Of a DNA stretch of 64,000 bases, positions 51,858-61,559 are shown piece after piece. Each line of letters starts with the position of its first letter. The first letter of the stretch is position 1. The translations under genes were made by a program, and so were the position numbers. Where the stretch lies: positions 186,001-250,000 of the forward strand of contig AHHB01000032.1 of NCBI GenBank assembly GCA_000242815.2, in the 5' to 3' direction. This DNA comes from Janthinobacterium lividum PAMC 25724. GTDB lineage: Bacteria; Pseudomonadota; Gammaproteobacteria; Burkholderiales; Burkholderiaceae_D. The notes below the pieces were generated by a model. That model had not been told where the DNA came from. It made no database searches and worked only from the letters and a program-made list of their open reading frames with translations.

Positions 51858-53109
51858 CCCCATCGACCACGACTTCGAGCGTGGCCTGAACAACCGCCGC
51901 GCCATCCTGGGAGACGCCTGGGTGGAACGCTCGCTGGCGAACGCCAACAGCTTCAATAGCGACTTCCAGAACCTGATCACGCGTTTTGCCTGGCATGAGA
52001 TTTGGGGCCGTCCCGGACTCGAACAAAAGACCCGCCGCGCCATCGTACTGGCGATAACCGCCGCGCTGGGCCGCTGGGAGGAATTCGAACTGCACGTACG
52101 CGCCGCACTGCTCGGCGAGGCGTCGAACCGTTTGACACCGGATGAACTGAAGGAAGTGCTGATGCAGTCGGCCATCTACGCCGGCGTTCCTGCAGCCAAT
52201 ACGGCCTTCACGCACGCCATGGCGATCCTGCACGAACTGGGCCCGCAGATAGGCTATACGCTGGCCCCCGTGGCACCTGCGGCCAGCCACCATCCAGGCA
52301 CGGGCTTTGAAGGGCGTAGTGGCGGCAAGCCATCGCTGCACTACAGTGTGCGCGCACCGCGCAGCGGCAAGGCGCCGCGCCACACGGTGGTGCTGAGCCA
52401 CGCGCTGGGCTGCGATCTGAGCATGTGGGATGCGCTGGCCACGGCCCTGGCCGAAGATTGCCGCGTGCTCGCCTATGACCATCGCGGCCATGGCGGCTCG
52501 GAAGCGCCTGCCGGCATGTACGACATGGCGACGCTGGCCGACGATGCCGCTGCCCTGCTGCGCGAACTCGATACGGGGCCGGTGCTGTGGATAGGCTTGT
52601 CGATGGGCGCCATGGTAGGCCAGGAACTGGTCTTGCGCCATCCCTCGCTGGTGCGCGCCCTGGTGCTGGCCAACACCACTTCCGGCTATCCGGGCGCTAC
52701 ACGCGAACTGTGGCAGCAGCGTATCGCCACCGTGCAGTCGCAAGGCGTCGATGCCATCGGCGACGCCGTCATGGGGCGCTACTTCACGCAGGACTTCCGC
52801 GAGCAGCATGCCGCCACGGTGGCGCGCTTTCGGCGCCGCGTGGTCAGCACCGACGCTGTCGGCTATGCCGGCTGCTGCCATGCCGTCGGCGAGGTCGATA
52901 CCACTGCGCGCCTGGGCGCGATCGCCGTGCCGACCCTGGTCATCGCAGGAGAGCTGGACCAGGGCACGCCAGTGGCCATGGCGCAGGTCCTGGCCGATGC
53001 CATTCCCGCAGCGCAGTTGGTCGTGCTGCAACAAGCCTCGCACCTGAGCGTGATCGAACAGCCGCAGGCGTTCGATCACGCCGTACGCAGCTTCATCGCC
53101 CACCTGTAA
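51847..53109 (+). CDS. pcaCD: Bifunctional 4-carboxymuconolactone decarboxylase / 3-oxoadipate enol-lactonase
   Basis: 420 residues. N-terminal decarboxylase (about 1-135) with ANANSFNSDFQNLITRFAWHEIWGRPGL and AALLGEASNRLTPDELKEVLMQSAIYAGVPAAN; C-terminal alpha/beta hydrolase (about 165-415) with nucleophile Ser in GLSMGAMVG and a His in QASHLSV. The order is C then D, the reverse of the PcaL fusion of actinobacteria. Gives beta-ketoadipate for PcaIJ. Ends the operon. Confidence 0.93.
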   Translation: MRHDPIDHDFERGLNNRRAILGDAWVERSLANANSFNSDFQNLITRFAWHEIWGRPGLEQKTRRAIVLAITAALGRWEEFELHVRAALLGEASNRLTPDELKEVLMQSAIYAGVPAANTAFTHAMAILHELGPQIGYTLAPVAPAASHHPGTGFEGRSGGKPSLHYSVRAPRSGKAPRHTVVLSHALGCDLSMWDALATALAEDCRVLAYDHRGHGGSEAPAGMYDMATLADDAAALLRELDTGPVLWIGLSMGAMVGQELVLRHPSLVRALVLANTTSGYPGATRELWQQRIATVQSQGVDAIGDAVMGRYFTQDFREQHAATVARFRRRVVSTDAVGYAGCCHAVGEVDTTARLGAIAVPTLVIAGELDQGTPVAMAQVLADAIPAAQLVVLQQASHLSVIEQPQAFDHAVRSFIAHL

Positions 53110-53113
53110 AAAA

Positions 53114-53141
53114 ATGGCGGCGTCCTTCAAGGCGCCGCCAT
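53114..53141 (+). terminator. Terminator after pcaCD
   Basis: Arms ATGGCGGCG (53114-53122) and CGCCGCCAT (53133-53141), 10-nt loop. A-run before, weak T content after; also faces the end of livF. Confidence 0.65.
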
Positions 53142-53263
53142 CTTGCGTGCTTACTTAGATTCCCTCTTCACACGCCCGTAGCGCGCACCTGCCGGTGCTG
53201 GCAGAATTGGACTGCTCTCTGACATGCAACAGGCGGCCCGCGTTGCAGGTCGCCTCACTGACA

Positions 53264-53965
53264 TCAAGCCACCGAGACCAGCCGATCGAGCTTGTCGCCA
53301 TCGGCCAGCAGGCTGGCACTGTCGGAATCGTGCACAATGCGCCCCCGGTCCAGCACGATGGCGCGCTCGGTCAGTGACAGTGCCAGGCGCGCATGCTGCT
53401 CCACCACGATGACGGACAAGCCTTCATCCTTCACCAGCTGGCGCACTATGCGCACCAGTTCCTGCACGATGATGGGCGCCAGTCCCTCCATCGGCTCGTC
53501 GAGCAGCAGGATGCGGGGATTCGTCATCAGGGCGCGGGCGATGGCCAGCATCTGCTGTTCGCCGCCCGACAACTGGTTCCCCATGTTCTGGCGCCGCTCC
53601 AGCAGACGCGGAAAGATCGCATAGATCTTTTGCAGATGCCATGGGCCGGGGCGCGCCACCACCGTCAAATGCTCTTCTACCGTCAGCGAGGGAAACATGT
53701 GGCGCTCCTGCGGTACCCAGCCCAGCCCGGCGCGCGAGCGCTTCCAGGTAGGCACGCGCGCCAGGTCGCTACCGTTCCAGCGGATCGTACCCCGGTGCAA
53801 GCGGGTCAGCCCCATCAATGTCACCAGCAAGCTGGTCTTGCCAACACCATTGCGTCCCAGTAGCGCCAGGCTGTCTCCCTCGTTCATCGACAAGGACACG
53901 TCTTCCAATACGATCGATTCGCCGTAGCCGGCGCTGACCTTCTCCAATGCCAGCAGCTCACGCAT
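53264..53965 (-). CDS. livF: Branched-chain-type ABC importer ATP-binding protein F
   Basis: 233 residues. Walker A GRNGVGKTS, signature LSGGEQQM, Walker B ILLLDEP; LivF length. Last of livH-livM-livG-livF and overlaps livG by 8 bp. Part of the importer embedded among pca genes. Confidence 0.9.
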   Translation of the reverse strand: MRELLALEKVSAGYGESIVLEDVSLSMNEGDSLALLGRNGVGKTSLLVTLMGLTRLHRGTIRWNGSDLARVPTWKRSRAGLGWVPQERHMFPSLTVEEHLTVVARPGPWHLQKIYAIFPRLLERRQNMGNQLSGGEQQMLAIARALMTNPRILLLDEPMEGLAPIIVQELVRIVRQLVKDEGLSVIVVEQHARLALSLTERAIVLDRGRIVHDSDSASLLADGDKLDRLVSVA

Positions 53966-54719
53966 GTTCGGCCTCTCCCAGATAAACTTCCTTGACGCGC
54001 GGATCGGCCGCGATCTCTGCCGGCGTACCTTCCGTCAGCACCTTGCCTCCCACCATCACCGTGATGCGATCGGCGAAGCGGAACACCAGTCCCATGTCGT
54101 GTTCGATGAACACCACCGTGACATCGCGTGGCAATTGCGCGATCACTTTGAACAGTTCCCGGCTTTCGGCCGAAGGAATGCCGGCGGCCGGTTCATCGAG
54201 CAGCAAGATAGACGGCTTGGTGGCCAGCGCGAGGGCGATTTCCACCAGGCGCTGCTTGCCGTATGCCATGCTGCGCGTGATGCTGTTGATCTCGTCCGTC
54301 AGTTTCAGGCTGGCAAGCAGCGCCATGGCCTCCTCGACCACCTCGCTCTGGCTGGCGACGGTCTGGTACCAGACCGACTGCAAGCCGCGTCGCTCGCTGA
54401 TCGCCAGCACCACCGATTCGAGCACGGTCATGCCAGCAAACAGATTATTAATCTGGAAGGTGCGCGTCAGGCCCAGCTTGACGCGCTGGTGCTGCGGCAA
54501 ATGCGTGATATCGGTCTCGCCCAGCCACACCTTGCCAGCGCTGGGAGGGAAGGTACCCGTCAGCAGGTTGATGAAGGTGGTCTTGCCGGCGCCGTTCGGG
54601 CCGATCAACGCATGGCGCGCACCGGGCTGGAACGTCAGGCTGACGTCGCTATTGGCGGCAAAGCCGCCCCATTTCTTCGACAGCGCTTCGGTGCGCAGTG
54701 TCATCGCGGCGGTGTTCAT
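53958..54719 (-). CDS. livG: Branched-chain-type ABC importer ATP-binding protein G
   Basis: 253 residues from ATG 54719, which overlaps the livM stop as ATGA. Walker A GPNGAGKTTF, LivG-type Q-loop TFQINNLFAGMTVLES, signature YGKQRLVEIA and ILLLDEPAAG. Pairs with LivF to power the importer. Confidence 0.9.
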   Translation of the reverse strand: MNTAAMTLRTEALSKKWGGFAANSDVSLTFQPGARHALIGPNGAGKTTFINLLTGTFPPSAGKVWLGETDITHLPQHQRVKLGLTRTFQINNLFAGMTVLESVVLAISERRGLQSVWYQTVASQSEVVEEAMALLASLKLTDEINSITRSMAYGKQRLVEIALALATKPSILLLDEPAAGIPSAESRELFKVIAQLPRDVTVVFIEHDMGLVFRFADRITVMVGGKVLTEGTPAEIAADPRVKEVYLGEAEHA

Positions 54720-55726
54720 GCTTTCTCCTTGGCAAACAGTTTTTGCAGACGCTCCAGGCCGCCGAGGACACCGCCGCGTGCGAACAGCACGATCAGCACC
54801 AGCAGCATGCCGATGTAAAATTGCCAATACGTGGGATTGAGGCCGGCGATAAAGTCTTGTGCCAGCATAAAGACGGCCGCGCCGATCAGCGCACCATACA
54901 GGCGCCCCGTGCCGCCCAGCACCAGGATGATCAATAATTCTGCCGAGCGCGAAAAGCCCAGCATGTCCAGGCCCACGAACTGCGTAGTCTGCGCCAGCAG
55001 CGCGCCAGCCACGCCGGCAACGGCAGCGCTGATGGTAAAGATGACACCGAGGCGACGGTTAACGTCCACGCCGATGGCCGGCATGCGCTGGCCGCCTTCG
55101 CGTATGCCGATCAGGCTGAGGCCGAACGGCGAATGCACCAGCCTGCGCAGCGCCACGAACAGCAGGAACAGCACCGCGAAACTGTAGAGGTAGGCCGTCT
55201 TGCCCTCGAGGTCAAATTCGAACACACCGAACAGTTTGCCGAGCATCATGCCGGACAATCCATCGACGCCACCCGTGATGAAGGCGGCCTTGTTGGCCGC
55301 TTCGAACAGCATCAGGCCGATGCCCAGCGTGACCATCAGGCGCGTCAGATCCTGTCCGCGCACCACCAGGAAACTAGTCATGTAACCAAACACGCCGGCC
55401 ACCAATGCCGCCGCCAGCAAGCCGCTCAGCGGCTCGCCCCAGCCATGCACGGCCAGCAGGCCGGCCGTGTAAGCGCCCAGGCCAAAAAAAGCGGCATGGC
55501 CCAGCGACACGATGCCGGCATAACCGAGTATCAAGTCGAGCGACAGGGCAAACAGGCCGACGATCATGATCTGGCTAATCAGCACCAGATAGCCGGTAAA
55601 GGCGAAATAGGCGCCCACCGGCAGCAGCCAGAAAGCGATTTCCAGTGCTCGCCAGCGGCCATCGGCCAGGCGCGGCGCAGGCGCGGCAATGCGCGCGACG
55701 ACGGGAACTTCATGCATGACACTCAT
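54716..55726 (-). CDS. livM: Branched-chain-type ABC importer permease M
   Basis: 336 residues, about 10 spans. LivM-like GYAGIVSLGHAAFFGLGAY and SPFGLSLIGIREGGQRMPAIGVDVNRRL; also VLGGTGRLYGALIGAAVF. Partner of LivH. Overlaps the livH stop by 4 bp. Confidence 0.9.
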   Translation of the reverse strand: MSVMHEVPVVARIAAPAPRLADGRWRALEIAFWLLPVGAYFAFTGYLVLISQIMIVGLFALSLDLILGYAGIVSLGHAAFFGLGAYTAGLLAVHGWGEPLSGLLAAALVAGVFGYMTSFLVVRGQDLTRLMVTLGIGLMLFEAANKAAFITGGVDGLSGMMLGKLFGVFEFDLEGKTAYLYSFAVLFLLFVALRRLVHSPFGLSLIGIREGGQRMPAIGVDVNRRLGVIFTISAAVAGVAGALLAQTTQFVGLDMLGFSRSAELLIILVLGGTGRLYGALIGAAVFMLAQDFIAGLNPTYWQFYIGMLLVLIVLFARGGVLGGLERLQKLFAKEKA

Positions 55727-56589
55727 GCTTTTCTCCTCATCAAGCCGGCGGGGAAGACGATCAACAGCACCACCATCAAGCCATAGATCACGAAAGCACC
55801 CATTTGCGGCACATAGTATTTGCCGGCGACGTCAAAAATGCCGAGGATGAGCGCGGCCACCAGCGGCCCCTTGATGGTGCCTGCGCCGCCGACGGCGACC
55901 ACCAGCAGGAAGTACACCATATACTTGAAGGGGAACGTCGGGTCCAGGCCCAGCACGTCGATACCGAGGCCGCCGCCCAGGCCGGCCAAGCCCGAACCGA
56001 GCGCGAAGGTCAGGCTGAAGACGCGGCTGACATTGATGCCCAGGCCGGCCGCCGCTGTCTGGTTGTCCACCGAGCAGCGGATCTGCGCGCCGAAGCGCGT
56101 GCGCTCGATCAGCACACCCAGAGCTGCGGTGACCAGCACCACCACGCCGATCAGGAACAGTCGATAGGCGCCCACGTCCAGGCCGAACAGCGCAACCTGG
56201 CCGCGCAGCCAGTCAGGCAGCAGCACCGGTTGCTGGGTCGGGCCGAAGAAATACGTGGCACCCGCCACCGCCATGAACGTCAGACCGATGGAGAACAGCA
56301 CCTGATCGAGGTGACTGGCCTTGTACAGGCGGCGGTACAGCGTACGCTCGAGCAGCAGGCCGACCAGCGCGCAGATGAGGAAAGCGAGCGGCAAGGTGGC
56401 CAGGAAAGGCAGGCCCATCTGCGATAGCAGCATGACGCAGACATAGCCGCCCAGCATGGCAAAAGCACCGTGCGCCAGATTGATGAAGTTCATCATTCCC
56501 ATCGTTACCGACAGGCCTACACTGATGATAAATAACAGGCTGCCGTAGGCGATGCCGTCGAATAAAACGCCGATGAAGTTGCCTAGCAT
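55723..56589 (-). CDS. livH: Branched-chain-type ABC importer permease H
   Basis: 288 residues from ATG 56589, preceded by GGAGG; the frame up to 56790 is leaky. About eight spans, with MGMMNFINLAHGAFAMLGGYV and TRFGAQIRCSVDNQTAAAGLGINVSRVFSLTFALGSGLAGLGGGL. Starts 127 bp after pcaF on the same strand, so it may be in the same transcript as pcaIJF. Confidence 0.9.
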   Translation of the reverse strand: MLGNFIGVLFDGIAYGSLLFIISVGLSVTMGMMNFINLAHGAFAMLGGYVCVMLLSQMGLPFLATLPLAFLICALVGLLLERTLYRRLYKASHLDQVLFSIGLTFMAVAGATYFFGPTQQPVLLPDWLRGQVALFGLDVGAYRLFLIGVVVLVTAALGVLIERTRFGAQIRCSVDNQTAAAGLGINVSRVFSLTFALGSGLAGLGGGLGIDVLGLDPTFPFKYMVYFLLVVAVGGAGTIKGPLVAALILGIFDVAGKYYVPQMGAFVIYGLMVVLLIVFPAGLMRRKA

Positions 56590-56716
56590 ATGCCGGCCCT
56601 CCCCGCGCGCGTGCTGCGATGTGCAATAGTCACTGCTGTCTCCTTTTTGTTTCTTGTTGTTTTGTATGGTCTTGCTCGCCACCGCATGCCGGCGCCGTGC
56701 AGGCCACGCCGCCAGG

Positions 56717-57919
56717 TCATACGCGTTCGATGACGATGGCGATACCCTGGCCGACGCCGATGCACATCGTACACAGTGCATAGCGCCCACCGCTACGTTG
56801 CAGTTGGTACATCGCCGTCGTTACCAGGCGTGCGCCGCTCATGCCAAGCGGGTGGCCAAGGGCGATCGCGCCCCCGTTCGGATTGACGCGCGGGTCGTCG
56901 TCGCGCAAGCCTAGCATGCGCAGCACGGCCAGCGCCTGCGCGGCGAATGCCTCATTCAATTCGATGACGTCCATTTGGTCCAGCGTCATGCCCAGCTGTG
57001 CCAATACCTTTTGCGTGGCAGGCGCCGGACCGATGCCCATGACGCGCGGCGCCACGCCAGCGGTGGCCATGCCGACGATGCGCGCCTTTGGCGTCAGGCC
57101 GTGCCGCGTGGCCGCTTGCGCGCTGGCCAGCAGCAAGGCGCAGGCACCGTCATTGACGCCCGAGGAATTGGCCGCCGTCACGCTGCCATCGGGGCGCACC
57201 ACGCCGCGCAATGTGGCCAGCGCCTCCAGGCTGGACTGGCGCAGGTGCTCGTCGTGTTCGAACAGCTGCGGCTCGCCCTTCTTCTGCGCGATGTGCACGC
57301 CGACGATTTCCTGTGCCAGGATGCCATCCTTCTGCGCCTGCGCCGCCTTGCGCTGGCTATGGAAGGCAAACAGATCCTGGTCGGCGCGACTGATGGCGTC
57401 GTCTTCAGCAACATTTTCTGCCGTTTCCGGCATCGCATCGGTACCATACAGCTGGCGCAGCAAGGGGTTCGGGAAACGCCAGCCGATGGTGGTGTCATAG
57501 ATGGCAGCGTTGCGGGAAAAAGCCGTTTCCGCCTTGCCCATCACGAATGGTGCGCGCGTCATCGACTCGACGCCACCGGCCAGCATCAGCGCGCAGTCGC
57601 CAGCAGCGATGGCACGCGCGGCGCTGCCCACGGCATCCATGCCGGAACCGCACAGGCGGTTCACGGTGGAGCCGGGCACTTCCTGCGGCAAGCCCGCCAG
57701 CAGCGCCGACATGCGCGCCACATTGCGGTTGTCTTCGCCGGCCTGGTTGGCGCAGCCATAAATCACGTCATCGATGGCATGCCAGTCGACGCCGGGATTA
57801 CGGCGCATCAATTCACGCAATGGCAGCGCACCCAGGTCATCGGCGCGCATATCTTTCAGCGCGCCGCCATAACGACCGATCGGGGTACGGATCGCATCAC
57901 AGATAAAAGCTTCTTTCAT
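56717..57919 (-). CDS. pcaF: 3-oxoadipyl-CoA thiolase
   Basis: 400 residues from ATG 57919, which overlaps the pcaJ stop. Thiolase with nucleophile Cys in NRLCGSGMDAVG, NEAFAAQ, GGAIALGHPLGMSGARL and CIGVGQGIA. Cleaves beta-ketoadipyl-CoA to succinyl-CoA and acetyl-CoA, last step of the pathway. Confidence 0.95.
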   Translation of the reverse strand: MKEAFICDAIRTPIGRYGGALKDMRADDLGALPLRELMRRNPGVDWHAIDDVIYGCANQAGEDNRNVARMSALLAGLPQEVPGSTVNRLCGSGMDAVGSAARAIAAGDCALMLAGGVESMTRAPFVMGKAETAFSRNAAIYDTTIGWRFPNPLLRQLYGTDAMPETAENVAEDDAISRADQDLFAFHSQRKAAQAQKDGILAQEIVGVHIAQKKGEPQLFEHDEHLRQSSLEALATLRGVVRPDGSVTAANSSGVNDGACALLLASAQAATRHGLTPKARIVGMATAGVAPRVMGIGPAPATQKVLAQLGMTLDQMDVIELNEAFAAQALAVLRMLGLRDDDPRVNPNGGAIALGHPLGMSGARLVTTAMYQLQRSGGRYALCTMCIGVGQGIAIVIERV

Positions 57920-58575
57920 GGCGTCTCTCCAGGCAGCGATTGAATCAGCGCAGCGCCCGTGCGGGCCTGCAGTTCGTCGAAGTCCAGGCCCTCCGCCATT
58001 TCGCAGACCAGCAGGCCGGCCGGCGTGACGGCCAGCACGGCCAGGTCGGTATAGATGCGGTCGACGCAGGCAACCGCAGTGAGGGGGTAACTGCATTGCG
58101 CGACGATCTTGCTTTCGCCCGCTTTGGTCTGGTGATCCATCATCACGAATACCTTGCGCGCGCCCAGCGCCAGGTCCATGGCGCCACCGACTGCGGGAAT
58201 CGCATCGGGCGCACCCGTATGCCAGTTGGCCAGGTCGCCGCCGGACGACACCTGGAAAGCACCGAGTACGCAGATATCAAGGTGGCCGCCACGCATCATG
58301 GCAAATGCATCGGCATGGTGAAAATAGGCGCCGCCCGTCAGCAGCGTCACCGGCTGCTTGCCGGCGTTGATCAGGTCTTCGTCTTCCTCGCCGGGCGCCG
58401 GTGCGGGGCCCATGCCCAGCAAGCCATTTTCGCTGTGCAGGAACACTTCGCGATCAAGCGGCAGGTAATTGGCGACCCGGGTCGGCAAGCCGATACCGAG
58501 GTTGACATATGCGCCATCGGGAATATCCTGGGCCACGCGGGCCGCGATGTCATCGCGTGTATAGCGCTTGATCAT
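57916..58575 (-). CDS. pcaJ: 3-oxoadipate CoA-transferase subunit B
   Basis: 219 residues. CoA-transferase beta chain with catalytic Glu in HSENGLLG and GGAMDLALGARKVFVMMDH. Works with PcaI to activate beta-ketoadipate with CoA from succinyl-CoA. ATGA overlaps at both ends. Confidence 0.95.
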   Translation of the reverse strand: MIKRYTRDDIAARVAQDIPDGAYVNLGIGLPTRVANYLPLDREVFLHSENGLLGMGPAPAPGEEDEDLINAGKQPVTLLTGGAYFHHADAFAMMRGGHLDICVLGAFQVSSGGDLANWHTGAPDAIPAVGGAMDLALGARKVFVMMDHQTKAGESKIVAQCSYPLTAVACVDRIYTDLAVLAVTPAGLLVCEMAEGLDFDELQARTGAALIQSLPGETP

Positions 58576-59237
58576 GCTTGCTCCCTGACAACACGTTGCA
58601 CATAAATGCCGGGCGTGACGATCACCTCGGGATCGAGTTCGCCCAGCGCCACGACATCATGTACCTGGGCGATGGTGCAGCTTGCTGCTGCGGCCATGAT
58701 AGGACCGAAGTTACGCGCCGCCTTGCGATACACCAGGTTGCCCCAGCGGTCGCCGCGATGTGCCTTGATCAAAGCGAAGTCGGCATGGATAGGTGATTCC
58801 AGCACGTACTGGCGGCCATTGATCAAGCGCGTTTCCTTGCCATCAGCCAACAAGGTGCCATAGCCAGTGGGGGTAAAGAAGCCGCCTATGCCGGCGCCAG
58901 CGGCGCGGATGCGTTCGGCCAGATTACCTTGCGGCGTGAGTTCGAGTTCGATCTCGCCTGCGCGGTAGAGCGCATCGAACACTTGCGAGTCGCTCTGGCG
59001 CGGGAAGGAACAGATAATCTTGCGCACCCGTTTGGCCTTGAGCAATGCTGCCAAGCCGGTTTCTCCATTGCCGGCGTTATTGTTGACGATGGTGAGCTCG
59101 CGTGCTCCTTGCGCGATCAGGGCATCGATCAGTGCAGCAGGCATGCCGGCGTTGCCGAAGCCACCGATCATCACGGTGGCACCGTCGGGAACGTCGGCCA
59201 CCGCCCGTTCCAATGATTCATATATTTTATCGATCAC
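58572..59237 (-). CDS. pcaI: 3-oxoadipate CoA-transferase subunit A
   Basis: 221 residues. CoA-transferase alpha chain with GGFGNAGMP, NNNAGNG and LTPQGNLAERIRAAGAGIGGFFTPTG. First gene of pcaIJF, with the PcaR-type site at 59285 upstream. Confidence 0.95.
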   Translation of the reverse strand: MIDKIYESLERAVADVPDGATVMIGGFGNAGMPAALIDALIAQGARELTIVNNNAGNGETGLAALLKAKRVRKIICSFPRQSDSQVFDALYRAGEIELELTPQGNLAERIRAAGAGIGGFFTPTGYGTLLADGKETRLINGRQYVLESPIHADFALIKAHRGDRWGNLVYRKAARNFGPIMAAAASCTIAQVHDVVALGELDPEVIVTPGIYVQRVVREQA

Positions 59238-59284
59238 GATATGGTCTCTTGAGTAAAGGTCTAACTTGCCAATCTATTCGCTTT

Positions 59285-59299
59285 GTTCGATAATCGCAC
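59285..59299 (-). promoter_or_regulatory. PcaR-type operator upstream of pcaI
   Basis: GTTCGATAATCGCAC at 59285-59299, 48 bp upstream of the pcaI start. The same 15 bp occur in reverse at 61560-61574 before the porin gene. This agrees with the operator I recall for the pcaI promoter of Pseudomonas putida. Target of the IclR-type protein at 59446. Confidence 0.75.
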
Positions 59300-59445
59300 T
59301 AATGTATTATTACCGCACAAATAAGTGTACCCATGCGTGGCCCTCGTGGTCAAGCTAAACATGCGCTGCACACAAACCGCAGCGACTCGACTAGAATCAG
59401 CCGTACATTGCGGGCACGCTCCAGCGTCGCCGCACCAACCCGATC

Positions 59446-60330
59446 ATGATCATGCCCAAACCAGCCACTAAACCAGCCACTAAACCAGCCACCAAGCGCC
59501 CCATCAATTCGCCGCCCGAGTCCATCACCGAGCAAGACGCTGCCGAACTCACCATTGCCGAGCAGATCGATGCGCTGACCGATCCCAACTTCATGACCTC
59601 CCTGGCGCGCGGCCTGGCCGTGCTGCGGGCATTCAGCGACTCGCGCCGCGCTTTGACGATCGCACAAATTAGCCAGAAAACCGGCATCCCGCGTGCGGCG
59701 GTGCGCCGCTGTCTGTATACGTTCCAGCAACTCGGCTATGCTGAGGCGGAAATGAACAATTTTTCATTGCGCCCGAAAGTGCTGACGCTCGGCTATTCCT
59801 ATCTTTCATCGACGCCACTGGCCGTGTCGTCCCAGCCCTACCTGAATAACATCAGCCGCGCCCTCAATGAATCGTGCTCGCTGGCGGTACTCGACGACAG
59901 CGAAGTGCTGTACGTGGCCCGCTCGGCTACCTCGCGTGTGATGTCGGTAGCACTGAACGCGGGCAGCCGCCTGCCCGCTTACTGCACCTCGCTTGGACGC
60001 GTGATGCTGGCACAGCTGGAAGCGGACGAACTCGATACCTACTTTGCACAGGCCAAATTACGCCCGATGACCGAGCGCACCATTGTCTCGGAAAAGCAGC
60101 TGCGCGAGGTGCTGGCAGGGGTGCGCCGGAACGGCTATGCGATCAATGATGAGGAACTGGAACTGGGTCTGCGCTCCATCGCGGTGCCCGTGCGCGGCGC
60201 GTCGGGCAAGGTGCTCGCGGCACTGAACATCGGCGCGCAGGCATCGCGCGTGAGCGCCACGCAAATGGAACAGGAATTTTTGCCCGTGCTGCAGCGCGGC
60301 GCCAAGGAATTGTCGGTGCTGCTGCCCTAG
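59446..60330 (+). CDS. pcaR: IclR-family PcaR regulator
   Basis: 294 residues from ATG 59446 (59452 possible). N-terminal PATKPATK repeats (about 4-17), HTH (LTIAQISQKTGIPRAAVRRCLYTFQQLGY, about 70-100) and effector domain with AGSRLPAYCTSLGRVML and EELELGLRSIAVPVRG, the PcaR/PcaU type responding to beta-ketoadipate. Divergent from pcaI across the site at 59285. Confidence 0.88.
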   Translation: MIMPKPATKPATKPATKRPINSPPESITEQDAAELTIAEQIDALTDPNFMTSLARGLAVLRAFSDSRRALTIAQISQKTGIPRAAVRRCLYTFQQLGYAEAEMNNFSLRPKVLTLGYSYLSSTPLAVSSQPYLNNISRALNESCSLAVLDDSEVLYVARSATSRVMSVALNAGSRLPAYCTSLGRVMLAQLEADELDTYFAQAKLRPMTERTIVSEKQLREVLAGVRRNGYAINDEELELGLRSIAVPVRGASGKVLAALNIGAQASRVSATQMEQEFLPVLQRGAKELSVLLP

Positions 60331-60401
60331 CAGAATTGGTGTCGCCAGGATGCCAGGATGGGGGGGCGACGAGCGCCCCCTCTTTGAACCGCCAGCCCCG
60401 C

Positions 60402-61490
60402 TTAGAACGTATGACGCAGGCCGCCCATCATGCCGTTCTGCGTCTTGCCCGCACCCACCGTGCCGCCCGCATCAAGGGCAACGGCTGATGTCCCCTTGTT
60501 CTTCATCTGCCCTACAGCAGCGTACACGGCAGTGCGCTTGGATAAATTGTAAGTCAGACGCGCCGCCAGCATGGTGACATCCGACGCACTCGCCTTGGTG
60601 TCACGGTGAGCCACTTGGGCATCGAGCACGAAGGCATCGAAGCGATAGTTGAAGCCAAGGTAGTACAAATCGCTATCGAGCGCACCGGTGCTGGCGCGCA
60701 ACTTGCGCTCGACAATGCCGGCGCCAATTTTCGTTGGCCCCACCATCACGTAAGCGTTCAGGGTCGAACGTTTATCCGTGTTGTCGCTGCTGCTCATGCC
60801 ACCGGCGGCGCCCACATTGCCATGCATGACATCGTATGAGGCGCTGACGCCGAAGCCCTTGCTGTCGTAGGCCAGCATCGCTGTCACCTGACGGCAAGCC
60901 TTGGCGTTGCCTGGTACCTCCCCGGCACAAGCGGTAGCAGCAGGCCCACCTGCGGCCGATCCGTCACGACCGAAACTATAGGTGGCACCTACGCTCACGC
61001 CAGAAAAGACGCCCAGGTAGCCCAGTGCATTGTCGCTGCGCGCGTTCGGCAGGTAAGGATCGATGCTGCCGATGGCGAACAGGTTCGGACCCAGCACGTC
61101 GGCTTTCATCGTCGCAAGATAGCTCATGTTGTGCTGGCGGCCCACAGTAATGCTGCCTAAGCTGCCCTTCAAGCCCACGTTCGCCTGGCGCCCGAACAGG
61201 CGTCCGCCCTGGCCGGTCGCACCAGTATCGACGCCAAAGCCATTTTCCAGCACAAATACGGCTTGCAGGCCGCCGCCCAGGTCCTCGATGCCCTTGAAAC
61301 CGATACGCGAGGGGAAGGAGCTGCTCAGTGACGGCATCTTGGTGATGGCGTCGCCGAGTGCATTGGCGTTGGTCGTGTAGACCAGGCCGCTGTCGATGAT
61401 GCCATACATGGCCACATTGCTTTGCGCCATGGCCGTGCTGGCGCACAGGCCGCCGAGCAGCGCCACGGCGCTACGGATCGTGTTGTTCAT
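60402..61490 (-). CDS. Gram-negative porin, probable aromatic-acid uptake pore
   Basis: 362 residues, with GGAGGAG upstream of ATG 61490. Signal peptide (to AMAQ), porin-4 pattern SNVAMYGIIDSGLVY, GRQANVGLKGSLGSITVGRQ, C-terminal GGLRHTF with terminal Phe. Trimeric outer-membrane pore. A PcaR-type operator lies in its promoter (61560), so it is probably induced with the pca genes. Confidence 0.9.
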   Translation of the reverse strand: MNNTIRSAVALLGGLCASTAMAQSNVAMYGIIDSGLVYTTNANALGDAITKMPSLSSSFPSRIGFKGIEDLGGGLQAVFVLENGFGVDTGATGQGGRLFGRQANVGLKGSLGSITVGRQHNMSYLATMKADVLGPNLFAIGSIDPYLPNARSDNALGYLGVFSGVSVGATYSFGRDGSAAGGPAATACAGEVPGNAKACRQVTAMLAYDSKGFGVSASYDVMHGNVGAAGGMSSSDNTDKRSTLNAYVMVGPTKIGAGIVERKLRASTGALDSDLYYLGFNYRFDAFVLDAQVAHRDTKASASDVTMLAARLTYNLSKRTAVYAAVGQMKNKGTSAVALDAGGTVGAGKTQNGMMGGLRHTF

Positions 61491-61559
61491 ACTGTTGTCT
61501 CCTCCGGGTTGTAAAACGGGGTTTCCTGCTGGATGCAGAATTTTTATCTATCTTATTGT

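Noticed and set aside
51820-53130. 436-codon minus frame opposite pcaCD
   Set aside because: Antisense shadow without any motif.
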